Assembly: GCA_945901155.1 (NCBI GenBank)
Contig: CAMDKO010000008.1
Coordinates: 1-52,622 of the forward strand
DNA length: 52,622 bases
Reading direction: 5' to 3'
Source: Pedobacter schmidteae
GTDB taxonomy: Bacteria; Bacteroidota; Bacteroidia; Sphingobacteriales; Sphingobacteriaceae
Within the stretch, counting starts at the first letter, position 1. Every line of letters starts with the position of its first letter. Below are positions 19,876-29,509 of the stretch, piece by piece. Position numbers and translations under genes: made by a program. The notes under the pieces were generated by a model. It saw nothing but the letters and a program-made list of their open reading frames with translations, was not told the DNA's origin and ran no database searches.

Positions 19876-20303
19876 TCAAATTTATAAGTACAGAAGATAC
19901 ACTTACCGTGAGAAGTCTCGTTTTACGGGAAGGGTTAGATCCCGAATTATGCCGTTTTGAAGGCGATGATGATGAATTTTCTTTTCATTTGGGTTATTTT
20001 AAGGACAGCATTCTGGTTTGTATTGCCAGTTTTCATCAACAGGGCAGCGAAGGTTTTAATGGGATGGGTTATCAGTTAAGAGGTATGGCAACTCTTCCTG
20101 CTTATCAGGGTGCCGGGATTGGGAATCAGCTGGTCAATTTCTCAATCATTTATCTTCGCGGACAAAAAGTAAACTACCTATGGTGTAATGCCCGGAAGCT
20201 TGCTTTTCGATTTTATACTGGGTTGGGATTTGAGTTTATTTCAGAAGAATTTGATATACCAGGCATTGGTCCGCATAGGGCGATGTATTTAAAAATTCAA
20301 TAA
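19872..20303 (+). CDS. GNAT-family N-acetyltransferase
   Basis: 143 residues. The acetyl-CoA-binding motif A is visible as RGMATLPAYQGAGIGNQLV (R/Q-x-x-G-x-G/A pattern) and motif B as LWCNARKLAFRFYTGLGFEF. The substrate is unknown. The start codon overlaps the gap stop as ATGA, and pgk begins 32 bp after its stop, so it is translated as the middle gene of a gap-GNAT-pgk unit. The C-terminal FDIPGIGPHRAMYLKI resembles the end of many small-molecule acetyltransferases in Bacteroidota. Confidence 0.85.
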   Translation: MIKFISTEDTLTVRSLVLREGLDPELCRFEGDDDEFSFHLGYFKDSILVCIASFHQQGSEGFNGMGYQLRGMATLPAYQGAGIGNQLVNFSIIYLRGQKVNYLWCNARKLAFRFYTGLGFEFISEEFDIPGIGPHRAMYLKIQ

Positions 20304-20334
20304 AACAGCGTTCATTCGCTAAAATTATAATGAT

Positions 20335-21543
20335 ATGAATACAATAGATTTAATAAATTTTTCAGGAAAAAAGGCCTTAATAAGAGTCGATTTTAACGTT
20401 CCGCTTGATGAGCAATTCACTATAACTGATGATAACCGCATGGTTGGTGCAGTGCCAACCATCCAAAAGATTTTGAAGGATGGTGGTTCAGTTATATTAA
20501 TGTCGCATTTGGGTAGACCCAAAGATGGTCCCGATGATAAATATTCCCTTCGTCATATTGTTAAACATCTTGCAGGTTTATTGAACAGTGATATTCATTT
20601 TGCATCTGATTGTATCGGAGAAGATGCAATCGCAAAGGCAAAGGCATTAAAGTCGGGTCAAGTTTTGCTCCTCGAAAACCTGCGTTTTTATAAGGAAGAG
20701 GAAAAAGGTGATGAGGCTTTTGCCAAAAAATTGGCTCAGCTGGGTGATGTTTATGTGAATGATGCCTTTGGAACAGCACATCGTGCACATGCTTCAACTG
20801 CAATTATTGCTAAATTCTTCCCTGATGCAAAATATTTTGGATACCTGATGGCTGGCGAACTAGCCAATGCAGAGAAGATTTTGAATCATGCAGAGAGGCC
20901 TTTCACAGCCATTATGGGTGGAGCTAAAGTTTCAGATAAAATTCTTTTGATTGAGAGGTTACTCGATAAGGTTGATAATTTGATTATTGGTGGTGGTATG
21001 GCTTATACCTTTGCCAAAGCTCAGGGCGGACAGATTGGTACATCAATTTGTGAGGACGATAAAATGGCTCTTGCCCTTCAATTAATGGAAAAAGCAAAGC
21101 AGAAGAAAGTAAATCTGATTTTACCAGTAGATACGGTCATTGCAGATGCATTCTCGCCAGATGCTAATACGGCGGTTGTTAAAGCTGGAACTACACCATC
21201 CGACTGGATGGGACTAGATATTGGTACGGAGACGGCTAAACTTTTTAGTGATGTGATTAAAAACTCTAACACGGTACTTTGGAACGGCCCGATGGGTGTT
21301 TTTGAAATGGTTAAATTTGAAGTAGGCACAAAGGCAGTTGCAGTTGCGGTTGTTGAAGCTACAAAAAACGGTGCATTTTCTTTGATTGGTGGCGGTGATT
21401 CAGCGGCAGCTGTTTCAAAATTTGGCTTTGAAGATCAGGTAAGTTATGTTTCTACCGGTGGTGGAGCTTTATTGGAATATATGGAAGGTAAGGAATTGCC
21501 TGGCGTGAAGGCTATTTATGGTTCCGAATCTAGGCAGGAATGA
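20335..21543 (+). CDS. pgk: Phosphoglycerate kinase
   Basis: 402 residues. It transfers phosphate from 1,3-bisphosphoglycerate to ADP. Family signatures: [11 protein letters not shown] near the N terminus, the LMSHLGRPK loop, the [17 protein letters not shown] segment, NGPMGVFE, and the nucleotide loop [10 protein letters not shown] followed by [22 protein letters not shown]. Family members usually end soon after LPGVKAI. Here eight further residues (YGSESRQE) and the stop are encoded by a repeat-like stretch containing AGGAATGACA twice (21536-21545 and 21553-21562), so the C terminus looks rewritten by the intergenic sequence. Confidence 0.97.
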   Translation: MNTIDLINFSGKKALIRVDFNVPLDEQFTITDDNRMVGAVPTIQKILKDGGSVILMSHLGRPKDGPDDKYSLRHIVKHLAGLLNSDIHFASDCIGEDAIAKAKALKSGQVLLLENLRFYKEEEKGDEAFAKKLAQLGDVYVNDAFGTAHRAHASTAIIAKFFPDAKYFGYLMAGELANAEKILNHAERPFTAIMGGAKVSDKILLIERLLDKVDNLIIGGGMAYTFAKAQGGQIGTSICEDDKMALALQLMEKAKQKKVNLILPVDTVIADAFSPDANTAVVKAGTTPSDWMGLDIGTETAKLFSDVIKNSNTVLWNGPMGVFEMVKFEVGTKAVAVAVVEATKNGAFSLIGGGDSAAAVSKFGFEDQVSYVSTGGGALLEYMEGKELPGVKAIYGSESRQE

Positions 21544-21601
21544 CACTGAGGTAGGAATGACAGATGAGCAGATAAAAGAGAACGTTTGTTGTAAATTAGT
21601 T

Positions 21602-21657
21602 GAGGTATGAGGTCTGAAGTATGAGGTATGAGGATTGAAGTCTGAGCTTCGAAGATA
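21602..21657 (+). repeat. Heptad tandem array downstream of pgk
   Basis: Eight in-phase heptads: GAGGTAT, GAGGTCT, GAAGTAT, GAGGTAT, GAGGATT, GAAGTCT, GAGCTTC, GAAGATA. It lies between the convergent pgk and NTF2-like genes, in sense orientation to pgk. TATGAG junctions create ATGA/TGA in successive frames. Confidence 0.88.
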
Positions 21658-21685
21658 TAGGCTGATGATTTTAAAATACTAATCA

Positions 21686-22147
21686 TCATTTCGGTTTTGA
21701 GCCATAATCCATAGTAAAGGCAAGTGTTGATATTTTCCATCCTTCACTTGTTTTTAACAAAGTAAAAACATCCACTCCGGTGTGGCTAAACTTGCCACTG
21801 ATATCTAGTGTATAAGGCACCCAAGCCATCGCTATTTGTTTATGGATCATAACCTTAGAACTAAGCGTTTTTTCTTGAATTATAGAATTAGGGTTGATCA
21901 ATGTTTTTAATCGGTCGCTGAATTGACGCATGGAATATTTTACAGTTCCATCTTTCTCTGAGATTGCCCAAGTTTGACCATCTTTTAATAGTATAGATTT
22001 ATATAAAACGGTGTCCTGTGTTTCTAAGGCATCAAAGAACTTCTGCACTTTTTGAAGTATTTCCTTTTTATCCTGCTGCTGTTTTTCTTGAGCAAATGAT
22101 TTTAAATTGACTATTAAAAGGACTATAATAAATAGGTTCTTGTTCAT
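21686..22147 (-). CDS. Secreted NTF2/SnoaL-like protein of unknown function
   Basis: 153 residues. The N terminus is a signal peptide (MNKNLFIIVLLIVNLKSFAQ; cleavage likely after FAQ, no lipobox cysteine). The rest fits the NTF2-like cone fold used by DUF4440/SnoaL proteins: an N-terminal helix KKEILQKVQKFFDALETQD, then beta strands ending in HTGVDVFTLLKTSEGWKISTLAFTM, the usual end of that fold. No catalytic residues can be assigned. Probably periplasmic. It is alone on its strand, between pgk and the dcw cluster. Confidence 0.75.
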   Translation of the reverse strand: MNKNLFIIVLLIVNLKSFAQEKQQQDKKEILQKVQKFFDALETQDTVLYKSILLKDGQTWAISEKDGTVKYSMRQFSDRLKTLINPNSIIQEKTLSSKVMIHKQIAMAWVPYTLDISGKFSHTGVDVFTLLKTSEGWKISTLAFTMDYGSKPK

Positions 22148-22526
22148 CTCTATATAATTTTAGGTTAGATTTTCTATTATTGGTTTTGCTTTTCAATACA
22201 CGAGAATAAAAAAAGAGATTGTTGAGAATTGTGTACAATTGATTTTAATGGTCTAACCGAAAGAGTTTATAGATTAAAATCGAAACCATCGGTAAAATAA
22301 GCGTTTTATTTCAGGCTTCGCAAGCATATTTAATTTATTTCTGTCATGCATAGGCGATTCCTGTTAATTTATTTAACAAACTCCGAATTGCTTTTAAGCC
22401 TCTTAGAATTAGTTTTTAGAAGAAAATTACATCCAAAAACTGTGGAAAACTTTTTTTGTGGGAGATAGTGGTAAAAAGTGGTAAGTTATTTACATTTACA
22501 ATTGAAATAAAGAGTAAAAAATAATA
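22148..22526. other. 379-bp intergenic region before the dcw cluster
   Basis: AT-rich and divergent between the NTF2-like gene and mraZ. No hidden gene seen. The right part holds the MraZ-box array at 22458-22482 and a near-consensus -7 box TACATTTA at 22491-22498 (last base differs from TAnnTTTG), 28 bp before the mraZ ATG. Confidence 0.6.
22458..22482 (+). promoter_or_regulatory. MraZ operator: three GTGGK boxes at 10-bp spacing
   Basis: GTGGG (22458-22462), GTGGT (22468-22472) and GTGGT (22478-22482), each separated by exactly 5 bp. MraZ is known to autoregulate the dcw operon by binding short direct repeats of a GTGG/TGGG-type core with 5-nt spacers just upstream of mraZ. Position (about 45-70 bp before the start) and spacing fit that operator well. 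Confidence 0.8.
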
Positions 22527-22994
22527 ATGTCCCATTTCTTAGGAGAATTCGATTGTAAACTTGATGCTAAAGGCAGGATGATGATACCATCCAGCCTGAA
22601 GAAGCAGCTTCCAGAAGCTGAGCGTGAAGGGCTTGTGATTAATCGTGGCTTCGAGAAACACCTAGTTATTTACACTAAAAAGGAATGGGATACCATCACA
22701 GAAGAGCTTAGTAAATTAAATGCTTACGAAAAGAAAAGTCGTGATTTTATCCGCTATTTCACCCGTGGAGCAACCGAGCTCTCCTTAGATTCTGCGAATC
22801 GTATTCTTCTTCCTAAAGCATTGATGGAATATGCAGGTATTAATGCTGAGGTAGTTCTTTCTTGCGTATTGAATAAAATTGAAGTTTGGGCTAAAGATGC
22901 TTACGATAGTCAGTTAGATAGTGAACCTGAAAATTTTGCCAATCTTGCCGAAGAGGTGATGGGCAATGCAGCGAGAAGGGGGTCGAATGACTGA
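22527..22994 (+). CDS. mraZ: Transcriptional regulator MraZ
   Basis: 155 residues with two SpoVT/AbrB-like domains; the family's DxKGR signature appears as LDAKGRMMIPSSLKKQL and again as LDSANRILLPKALMEYAG. It forms a ring-shaped oligomer that binds repeats upstream of its own gene and tunes the dcw cluster. It is the first gene of the cluster, and its stop overlaps the rsmH start by 8 bp (ATGACTGA). Confidence 0.96.
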   Translation: MSHFLGEFDCKLDAKGRMMIPSSLKKQLPEAEREGLVINRGFEKHLVIYTKKEWDTITEELSKLNAYEKKSRDFIRYFTRGATELSLDSANRILLPKALMEYAGINAEVVLSCVLNKIEVWAKDAYDSQLDSEPENFANLAEEVMGNAARRGSND

Positions 22995-23889
22995 CTATCA
23001 CAATCCCGTAATGCTGCAGGAATGCATGGAAGGCTTGAATATTAAGCTTGAAGGCGTGTACATTGACGTAACATTTGGGGGTGGTGGCCATTCTCGCGAA
23101 ATATTAAAATATTTAGGCCCTAAAGGCCGATTGTTAGCATTCGATCAGGATGCTGATGCACAAAAGAATTTACCAAAAGATGATCGATTAACCTTTATTG
23201 ATCAGAACTTCCGCTACCTCAAAAATAATTGCCGTTTGCAGGGCGCCATTTCTGCAGATGGTATTCTGGCTGATCTGGGTGTGTCATCACATCAGTTTGA
23301 TCAGCCAGAACGGGGGTTCTCTATTCGCTTTGAGGCAGATCTGGATATGCGTATGGATCAGGCTGGTTCACTTACTGCTAAACTGATTGTCAATAATTAC
23401 ACCGAAGAGCAGCTGCATCGCATTTTTGGAATTTATGGGGAAATTAAAAATGCTAAAACATTGGCAAATACCCTGGTAACCCAACGGTTAAATAAGCCGA
23501 TCAATACAGTGGATGAGCTGAAGTTTGCAATTGCAAAATTAATTCCAAAAGGAAAAGAAAATAAATACCTGGCTCAGGTTTTTCAGGCTCTTAGAATTGA
23601 AGTTAATCAAGAATTAGAGGCTTTGAAAGAGTTTTTAGAACAATCTGTAGATGTTTTGAAACCAGGAGGCAGGCTAGTAGTAATGTCCTATCATTCATTA
23701 GAAGATAGGTTGGTAAAGAATTTTATTGCCAAGGGTAAATTTCATGGTGAAGTTGAGAAAGATTTTTTCGGAAATCAGATCAAGCCTCTTGAAAGTTTAA
23801 CCCGCAAAGCACTAGTAGCCTCAGAAGAGGAAATTCAACAGAATAACCGTGCAAGGAGTGCAAAACTTAGAATAGCGGAAAAAAATTAG
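22987..23889 (+). CDS. rsmH: 16S rRNA (cytosine(1402)-N4)-methyltransferase RsmH
   Basis: 300 residues from the ATG at 22987 (MTDYHNPVML, the standard family start); an upstream in-frame ATG at 22966 would add seven residues inside mraZ. The SAM-binding motif is DVTFGGGGHSREIL, and ILADLGVSSHQFDQPERGFS and VMSYHSLEDRLVKNF are family signatures. It methylates C1402 of 16S rRNA near the P site. Overlap with mraZ suggests coupled translation. Confidence 0.96.
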   Translation: MTDYHNPVMLQECMEGLNIKLEGVYIDVTFGGGGHSREILKYLGPKGRLLAFDQDADAQKNLPKDDRLTFIDQNFRYLKNNCRLQGAISADGILADLGVSSHQFDQPERGFSIRFEADLDMRMDQAGSLTAKLIVNNYTEEQLHRIFGIYGEIKNAKTLANTLVTQRLNKPINTVDELKFAIAKLIPKGKENKYLAQVFQALRIEVNQELEALKEFLEQSVDVLKPGGRLVVMSYHSLEDRLVKNFIAKGKFHGEVEKDFFGNQIKPLESLTRKALVASEEEIQQNNRARSAKLRIAEKN

Positions 23890-23907
23890 GCTTTTTAGGC
23901 TTGATAT

Positions 23908-24327
23908 ATGGGGAATCAATTTAGAAATAGTAAAACAGAAGAGGAGATTGAATCTCAGATGGAAGATGAGGTTATTCCAGAGGTAATTGAAAAGGCAGAA
24001 ATTCCCCGGAATTTTTTTACCCTAATGTTTACTGAAGGTGTGATATCAAAACAGGCTGCAACAGATATGCTTCCTTTCATCATTTTCATTGCTTTTTTAG
24101 GGATGATCTATATCGGTAACCGCCACCTCGCTGAAAATAACATTCGTGATATTGACAAGCTAGGAAAGCAAGTCAAAGAGCTAAGTTGGGATTTTAAAAC
24201 ATTAAAAGCTGACCTGATGTTAAAAAGTACACAAACAGAAGTTGCAAAGGAGGTAGATACTCTTGGCTTAATGGAACCAAATGAACCACCGAAAAAAATA
24301 ATCATTACCGAAGGAGAATTTAAATAA
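23908..24327 (+). CDS. ftsL: FtsL-like cell division protein
   Basis: 139 residues, bitopic: a cytoplasmic N terminus of about 55 acidic residues, one membrane helix (MLPFIIFIAFLGMIYIG, roughly residues 54-71), then a periplasmic coiled-coil-like segment NIRDIDKLGKQVKELSWDFKTL. Sequence identity to E. coli FtsL is not visible; the call rests on topology and on its fixed place between rsmH and ftsI, where Bacteroidota keep an FtsL-like protein. It would help recruit and activate FtsW/FtsI. Confidence 0.8.
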   Translation: MGNQFRNSKTEEEIESQMEDEVIPEVIEKAEIPRNFFTLMFTEGVISKQAATDMLPFIIFIAFLGMIYIGNRHLAENNIRDIDKLGKQVKELSWDFKTLKADLMLKSTQTEVAKEVDTLGLMEPNEPPKKIIITEGEFK

Positions 24328-24333
24328 CTAACA

Positions 24334-24705
24334 GTTATCAGTTATCAGTTATCAGTTATCAGAAAACAGACAACAGACAACAGATAACAGACAACAGACA
24401 ACAGATAACAGACAACAGATAACAGACAACAGATAACAGAACCAAGAACCAAGAACAAAGAAGAGGAGGTGCTAATTTGAAATCAGCAGTATTTTTTCAG
24501 ATAACAGATAACAGATAACAGATAACAGACAACAGACAACAGATAACCGATAACAGATAACAGACAACAGACAACAGAGCCAGGAACCAAGAACCAAGAA
24601 CAAAGACGAGGAAGTGCTAATTTGAAATCAGCAGTATTTTTTCAGACCTCTTAGCTCAGACCTCAGACAACAGACAACAGATAACAGACAACCGATAACA
24701 GACAA
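24334..24705 (+). repeat. Composite heptad repeat block filling the ftsL-ftsI gap
   Basis: Almost the whole 378-bp gap is repeat. (a) 24334-24361: GTTATCA four times. (b) 24366-24463: 14 in-phase heptads, ACAGACA/ACAGATA passing without loss of phase into CAAGAAC and AAAGAAG. (c) spacer with GTGCTAATTTGAAATCAGC and TATTTTTTCAG. (d) 24498-24609: 16 in-phase heptads, CAGATAA/CAGACAA/CCGATAA passing into AAGAACC, AAGAACA. (e) the same spacer again. (f) 24643-24705: nine in-phase heptads (CAGACCT, CTTAGCT, CAGACCT, CAGACAA, CAGATAA and so on) ending at the base before the ftsI ATG. Parts b-c and d-e are two copies of one module of about 145 bp. Confidence 0.93.
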
Positions 24706-26808
24706 ATGAACATCAGAACCGACATATTGCTCCGAGTGTACCTAGCCTTTGGCTTGATTGTACTTTTGGCCTTTGCGGTACTTTTTAAATTATTCCACGT
24801 TCAGTTTGTAGAAGGCGAAAAATGGAGATCAATGGCCGATAGCCTTTCTACCCGTTTTGCTAATGTGGAAGCTGCCCGTGGTAATATCTATTCTGTAGAT
24901 GGCAGCCTGCTTGCTACCTCTGTACCTGAGTATGAGATAAGGATGGATATGCTTGCAGGAGGTATTGAAAAAGATGATGTTTTTTTTGAAAAAGTAGATT
25001 CTCTTGCTGCCAAACTATCTGTTTTTTTTGGTGATAAGTCAACAAAACAATATTCAAGGTTGCTTCGTGAGGCTCGTGATGATAAGGCAAGATACATACT
25101 ACTTAAAAGGGATGTTACTTATCAGGAGTTAAAAGCCATTCGTGAGTTTCCAATTTTTAATCTTGGACGTTATACGGGCGGATTAATATCTGTACAGCAG
25201 AATAAACGGATCTTGCCATTCCAGTCTCTGGCAAAGAGAACCATTGGCTATAAAAATAAAAATGTTCAGCCTGTGGGTCTTGAAGGTGCTTATAGTGCTT
25301 ACATAGATGGCGAAACCGGCAAAAGAATGATGCAGCGTATCGCTGGCGGTGTTTGGATGCCCGTGAATCAGGATATTGAAATTGCCCCAAAAGAAGGTGC
25401 TGACATTATTTCTACCATTGATATCAATATGCAGGATGTGGCTCAAAGAGCTCTGAAAAATCAATTGATTACCAGCGATGCTGATCATGGTTGTGTGATA
25501 CTAATGGAAGTAGCAACTGGTGAAATTCGTGCGGTAGCTAACTTCAGTAAGGTAAGCACTGGTGAATATGAGGAGCAATTTAACTATGCGATCGCTGCAA
25601 GTCAGGATCCTGGATCAACCTTTAAACTAGCATCATACCTTTCGTTACTCGAAGATAATAAGGTAGATACAAATTCAATGGTGGCAACCGGCGATGGTAC
25701 TTACAGGATTCCTGGCCATACTATTCGCGATTCTCATGGCGGTATAGGTACTGTGACCGTGAAAAGAGCCTTTGAGGAGTCTTCAAATGTAGCAGTTGCT
25801 AAAATGATCAATGCTGCTTATCAAAATGATCAGGGAAAATTTTCGGAGCACCTTTACAAATGGGGACTCAATAAAAAATTGATGCTTCAGATCCCTGGCG
25901 AGGGACAGCCTGTCATAAAAAATCCACAGAACAAGAGTTGGAATAAAAAACAAACACTTCCGCAAATGGCTTATGGCTATGAAATGCAGATCACTCCCTT
26001 ACAAATGCTTGCCTTTTATAATGCAGTTGCAAATGATGGTAGATATATCGCTCCAATTTTTGTTCGTGAGATCAGACGACTGGGTAATACTGTTGAACTG
26101 TTTAAAGCCCGGGTTATCAATGAAAAGATCGTATCAGATATCACCATTAAGAAGGCCCAAGCTCTTTTAGAAGGTGTTGTGACCCAAGGCACAGGCAAAG
26201 GCCTTGCTTCTCCTTTGTACCGAATTGCAGGTAAAACCGGTACTGCACAGGTAGCTGATGCAAATAAAGGTTATCAGGTTGATAAAAAATACCAGGCATC
26301 ATTTTGTGGATATTTCCCAGCCGACAACCCAAAATATTCACTGATCGTTGTAGTGAATAATCCTCGTAAAGGCACTTATTATGCAGCTTCAGTTGCTGGA
26401 CCAGTTTTTCGCGAGATCGCAGACCGCGTTTATGCCAGTGATGTGAACATGTTTGATGCATTGAAAGATCAAAAATTTACTGGAAACTTAATCATGCCAG
26501 AATCTAAAATTGGGGAGAAGAAGGCAACACAAAATGTTTATAAAACGTTTGGAATCAAAGCATTGTTTGCTGCGAACTCTGATTACGTGATGGTTGATAC
26601 AAATAATAAAATTGCCAATAAGGATGTAAAAATCATTGAAGGATCTGTTCCTGATGTCAATGGAATGGGCTTAAAGGATGCATTATTTGTATTAGGTAAT
26701 TCAGGTTTGAAAACCCTAGTTCGCGGAAGCGGAAGAGTAGTTAGACAATCATTACTTGTCGGAACAAGGGTTGCAAAAGGTGATCCAATTATTTTAGAAC
26801 TTGAATAA
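24706..26808 (+). CDS. ftsI: Peptidoglycan transpeptidase FtsI (PBP3-type) with C-terminal PASTA domain
   Basis: 700 residues. One N-terminal membrane helix (about residues 9-30), a PBP dimerisation/pedestal domain, then the transpeptidase domain with Ser304-x-x-Lys307 (STFK), SSN at 359-361 and KTGT at 510-513. The last 65 residues form a PASTA domain (SVPDVNGMGLKDALFVLGN to DPIILELE). It cross-links septal peptidoglycan with FtsW. There is no Shine-Dalgarno: the ATG follows directly on a CAGACAA heptad. The stop overlaps the murE start (TAATG). Confidence 0.96.
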   Translation: MNIRTDILLRVYLAFGLIVLLAFAVLFKLFHVQFVEGEKWRSMADSLSTRFANVEAARGNIYSVDGSLLATSVPEYEIRMDMLAGGIEKDDVFFEKVDSLAAKLSVFFGDKSTKQYSRLLREARDDKARYILLKRDVTYQELKAIREFPIFNLGRYTGGLISVQQNKRILPFQSLAKRTIGYKNKNVQPVGLEGAYSAYIDGETGKRMMQRIAGGVWMPVNQDIEIAPKEGADIISTIDINMQDVAQRALKNQLITSDADHGCVILMEVATGEIRAVANFSKVSTGEYEEQFNYAIAASQDPGSTFKLASYLSLLEDNKVDTNSMVATGDGTYRIPGHTIRDSHGGIGTVTVKRAFEESSNVAVAKMINAAYQNDQGKFSEHLYKWGLNKKLMLQIPGEGQPVIKNPQNKSWNKKQTLPQMAYGYEMQITPLQMLAFYNAVANDGRYIAPIFVREIRRLGNTVELFKARVINEKIVSDITIKKAQALLEGVVTQGTGKGLASPLYRIAGKTGTAQVADANKGYQVDKKYQASFCGYFPADNPKYSLIVVVNNPRKGTYYAASVAGPVFREIADRVYASDVNMFDALKDQKFTGNLIMPESKIGEKKATQNVYKTFGIKALFAANSDYVMVDTNNKIANKDVKIIEGSVPDVNGMGLKDALFVLGNSGLKTLVRGSGRVVRQSLLVGTRVAKGDPIILELE

Positions 26809-28268
26809 TGAAGATACTCAAGGATATATTGTATGGCGTATCTCTTTTAAAGGTAATTGGTTCAACTGAATCGGAAGTTAATGCGATATGCTTTGATTCA
26901 AGGAAAGTAATGCCTGGCGTTCTGTTTGTTGCTGTTCGTGGTACTGCATCAGATGGCCATGCATTTATTGATCAAGCCATCGATCTTGGTGCTTCTTCAA
27001 TTCTATGTGAAGAGTTTCCATCAAAATTCAGAGAGCATATTAATTATTTTCTGGTAGATAATTCAGCTAAGGCTTTAGGTATTATCGCATCTAATTTTTA
27101 TGACAAGCCTTCAGCAAAACTAAAATTGGTTGGAGTTACGGGAACCAATGGAAAAACAACAATTGCTACGCTTCTTTTTCAATTGTTTCGTGATCTGGGT
27201 TATAAAACCGGATTGCTATCAACTGTTCAGAACCAGATTAATGATCTGATCATTCCAGCTACTCATACAACACCTGATCCTATTGCTTTAAACTCTCTCT
27301 TACTAGATATGGTGAAAAGCGGTTGTGACTATTGTTTCATGGAAGTTAGTTCGCATGCTGTTGCACAATCAAGGATTGAAGGGCTCGATTTTACTGGAGG
27401 GATATTTACAAATCTTACCCATGATCATCTAGATTTCCATAAAACATTTGATTCTTATTTAAAAGCAAAAAAAGAATTTTTTGATCACCTCAATACGAAG
27501 GCATTTGCATTAACCAATATTGATGATAAAAATGGGATGGTGATGCTTCAGAATACGGAGGCTCATAAAAAATCGTATGGGCTTAAGAATATCGCTGATT
27601 TTAAAGCAAAGATCATTGAAAACCATTTCAGTGGCTTACTTCTGAATATTGATCATGAGGAGGTTTGGTTTAAAATGGTGGGCAGCTTCAATGCCTATAA
27701 TTTACTTGCTGTTTATTCAGCAGCCCTTTTGCTTGAACAAGATAGATTAAAGGTTTTAACCTCATTAAGTCGATTAAGTGGTGCCGAAGGTCGATTTGAT
27801 TATATGATATCTCCATCAGGAATTATTGGAATAGTTGATTATGCACATACTCCAGATGCAGTACAAAATGTGCTGAGCACTATTCAGGATATCCGAAAAG
27901 GTACTGAGCAGGTTATTACAGTGATAGGATGTGGCGGCGACAGAGATAAATCAAAACGTCCGGTTATGGCGCAGGTGGCTTGTGATTGGAGTGATAAAGT
28001 AATACTGACCTCTGATAACCCTCGAACTGAGGTTCCAGAGCAAATTATTAGGGATATGGAGGCAGGTGTTATGCCTCAGAATAAAAGAAAAGCACTTTCT
28101 ATCACTGACAGAAAAGAGGCCATTCGCACGGCATGTCATCTGGCAAAATCTGGTGATATTATTGTGGTTGCCGGTAAAGGACACGAAAAATATCAAGACG
28201 TTGGAGGTGAAAAGTTTCCGTTTGATGATAAAGAAATATTAACTGAATTTTTAAATCTGGTAAGCTAA
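26808..28268 (+). CDS. murE: UDP-MurNAc-tripeptide synthetase MurE (meso-diaminopimelate adding)
   Basis: 486 residues. It adds the third residue of the stem peptide. The Mur ligase ATP loop is [14 protein letters not shown], followed by EVSSHAV and [12 protein letters not shown]. The DNPRTE motif that selects meso-diaminopimelate is present in [13 protein letters not shown], consistent with a Gram-negative wall. Its start and stop both overlap neighbours by TAATG, so ftsI-murE-mraY-murD are translationally coupled. Confidence 0.97.
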   Translation: MKILKDILYGVSLLKVIGSTESEVNAICFDSRKVMPGVLFVAVRGTASDGHAFIDQAIDLGASSILCEEFPSKFREHINYFLVDNSAKALGIIASNFYDKPSAKLKLVGVTGTNGKTTIATLLFQLFRDLGYKTGLLSTVQNQINDLIIPATHTTPDPIALNSLLLDMVKSGCDYCFMEVSSHAVAQSRIEGLDFTGGIFTNLTHDHLDFHKTFDSYLKAKKEFFDHLNTKAFALTNIDDKNGMVMLQNTEAHKKSYGLKNIADFKAKIIENHFSGLLLNIDHEEVWFKMVGSFNAYNLLAVYSAALLLEQDRLKVLTSLSRLSGAEGRFDYMISPSGIIGIVDYAHTPDAVQNVLSTIQDIRKGTEQVITVIGCGGDRDKSKRPVMAQVACDWSDKVILTSDNPRTEVPEQIIRDMEAGVMPQNKRKALSITDRKEAIRTACHLAKSGDIIVVAGKGHEKYQDVGGEKFPFDDKEILTEFLNLVS

Positions 28269-29509
28269 TGTTGTATTACTTATTTACTTGGCTTGACAAG
28301 CATTATGATATTCCCGGGGCAGGATTGTTCCAGTTTATATCATTCCGTACCGGTATGGCTGTGATTTTGTCGCTCCTTCTGACAACTGTTTATGGTAGCC
28401 GTTTGATCAGAATATTACGCGCTAAACAAGTAGGTGAGACCGTTAGAAACCTCGGTCTGGATGGGCAGATACAAAAGCAAGGGACACCAACAATGGGAGG
28501 TTTGATTATACTTCTCGGAATTTTGGCTCCAACTCTTTTATTTGCCCGTATAGATAATATTTATATCATACTGATGCTAATCACTACTGTTTGGATGGGA
28601 GCGATTGGGTTTGTTGATGATTATATAAAGGTGTTTAAAAAAGATAAAGAAGGTCTTGCAGGGCGTTTTAAGATCATGGGTCAGGTTGGGTTGGCTTTGA
28701 TCATTGGATGGACCATGTATTTTCACCCGGATATTGTTGTAAGAGAGCAGGTTACTTTACCTGCTAAAGTACAAGCTTCATTGGATGTCCACAAACGTGG
28801 CGATCAATTTTATTATACTCAGGATATTAAGTCGACCATTACCAATGTGCCTTTTTACAAGGATAATGAATTCGATTATGCCAAAGTTCTTACAGTTTTT
28901 GGGGATCAGTATGAAAAGTATTCTCTCGTTGTTTTCTTGCTTTTTGTAATTGTTATAGTTACAGCAGTTTCTAATGGTGCAAATCTTACGGATGGAATCG
29001 ATGGCTTAGCAACAGGAACATCGGCCATTATTGGTATTACGCTAGCCATACTTGCTTATGTTTCCGGAAATGCCATTTTTGCCGATTACCTCAATATTAT
29101 GTATATCCCCTATTCAGGAGAGCTGGTGATATTTGCCGGTGCTTTTGTAGGAGCATGCGTAGGCTTTTTATGGTATAATTCGTATCCAGCCCAAGTATTT
29201 ATGGGCGATACGGGTAGCCTGGCCATCGGTGGGATCATCGCTGCATTTGCGATTATGATCAGGAAAGAACTACTTATTCCTGTGTTATGTGGAGTATTTT
29301 TAGTTGAGAACCTTTCGGTGATCATGCAGGTCTCTTATTTTAAATACACTAAAAAGAAATATGGCGAAGGTCGTCGCATTTTTCTGATGTCGCCGTTACA
29401 TCATCATTATCAGAAAAAAGGATATCATGAGGCCAAGATCGTGACACGGTTCTGGATCGTTGGAATTGTACTGGCTATTTTAACAATTGTGACTTTAAAG
29501 CTTAGGTAA
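28268..29509 (+). CDS. mraY: Phospho-MurNAc-pentapeptide translocase MraY
   Basis: 413 residues with about ten membrane helices. It transfers phospho-MurNAc-pentapeptide to undecaprenyl phosphate, making lipid I at the inner membrane. Signatures: [25 protein letters not shown] with the two catalytic aspartates, [24 protein letters not shown] and the loop [12 protein letters not shown] stretch of about 60 residues ([16 protein letters not shown] to FGDQYEKYS) between helices is longer than in E. coli, as is usual in Bacteroidota. Confidence 0.97.
   Translation: MLYYLFTWLDKHYDIPGAGLFQFISFRTGMAVILSLLLTTVYGSRLIRILRAKQVGETVRNLGLDGQIQKQGTPTMGGLIILLGILAPTLLFARIDNIYIILMLITTVWMGAIGFVDDYIKVFKKDKEGLAGRFKIMGQVGLALIIGWTMYFHPDIVVREQVTLPAKVQASLDVHKRGDQFYYTQDIKSTITNVPFYKDNEFDYAKVLTVFGDQYEKYSLVVFLLFVIVIVTAVSNGANLTDGIDGLATGTSAIIGITLAILAYVSGNAIFADYLNIMYIPYSGELVIFAGAFVGACVGFLWYNSYPAQVFMGDTGSLAIGGIIAAFAIMIRKELLIPVLCGVFLVENLSVIMQVSYFKYTKKKYGEGRRIFLMSPLHHHYQKKGYHEAKIVTRFWIVGIVLAILTIVTLKLR

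Noticed and set aside
24334-24705. CRISPR-like array because of dense repeats
   Set aside because: Units are 7 bp, contiguous and variable, without unique spacers of constant length; no cas genes are nearby.
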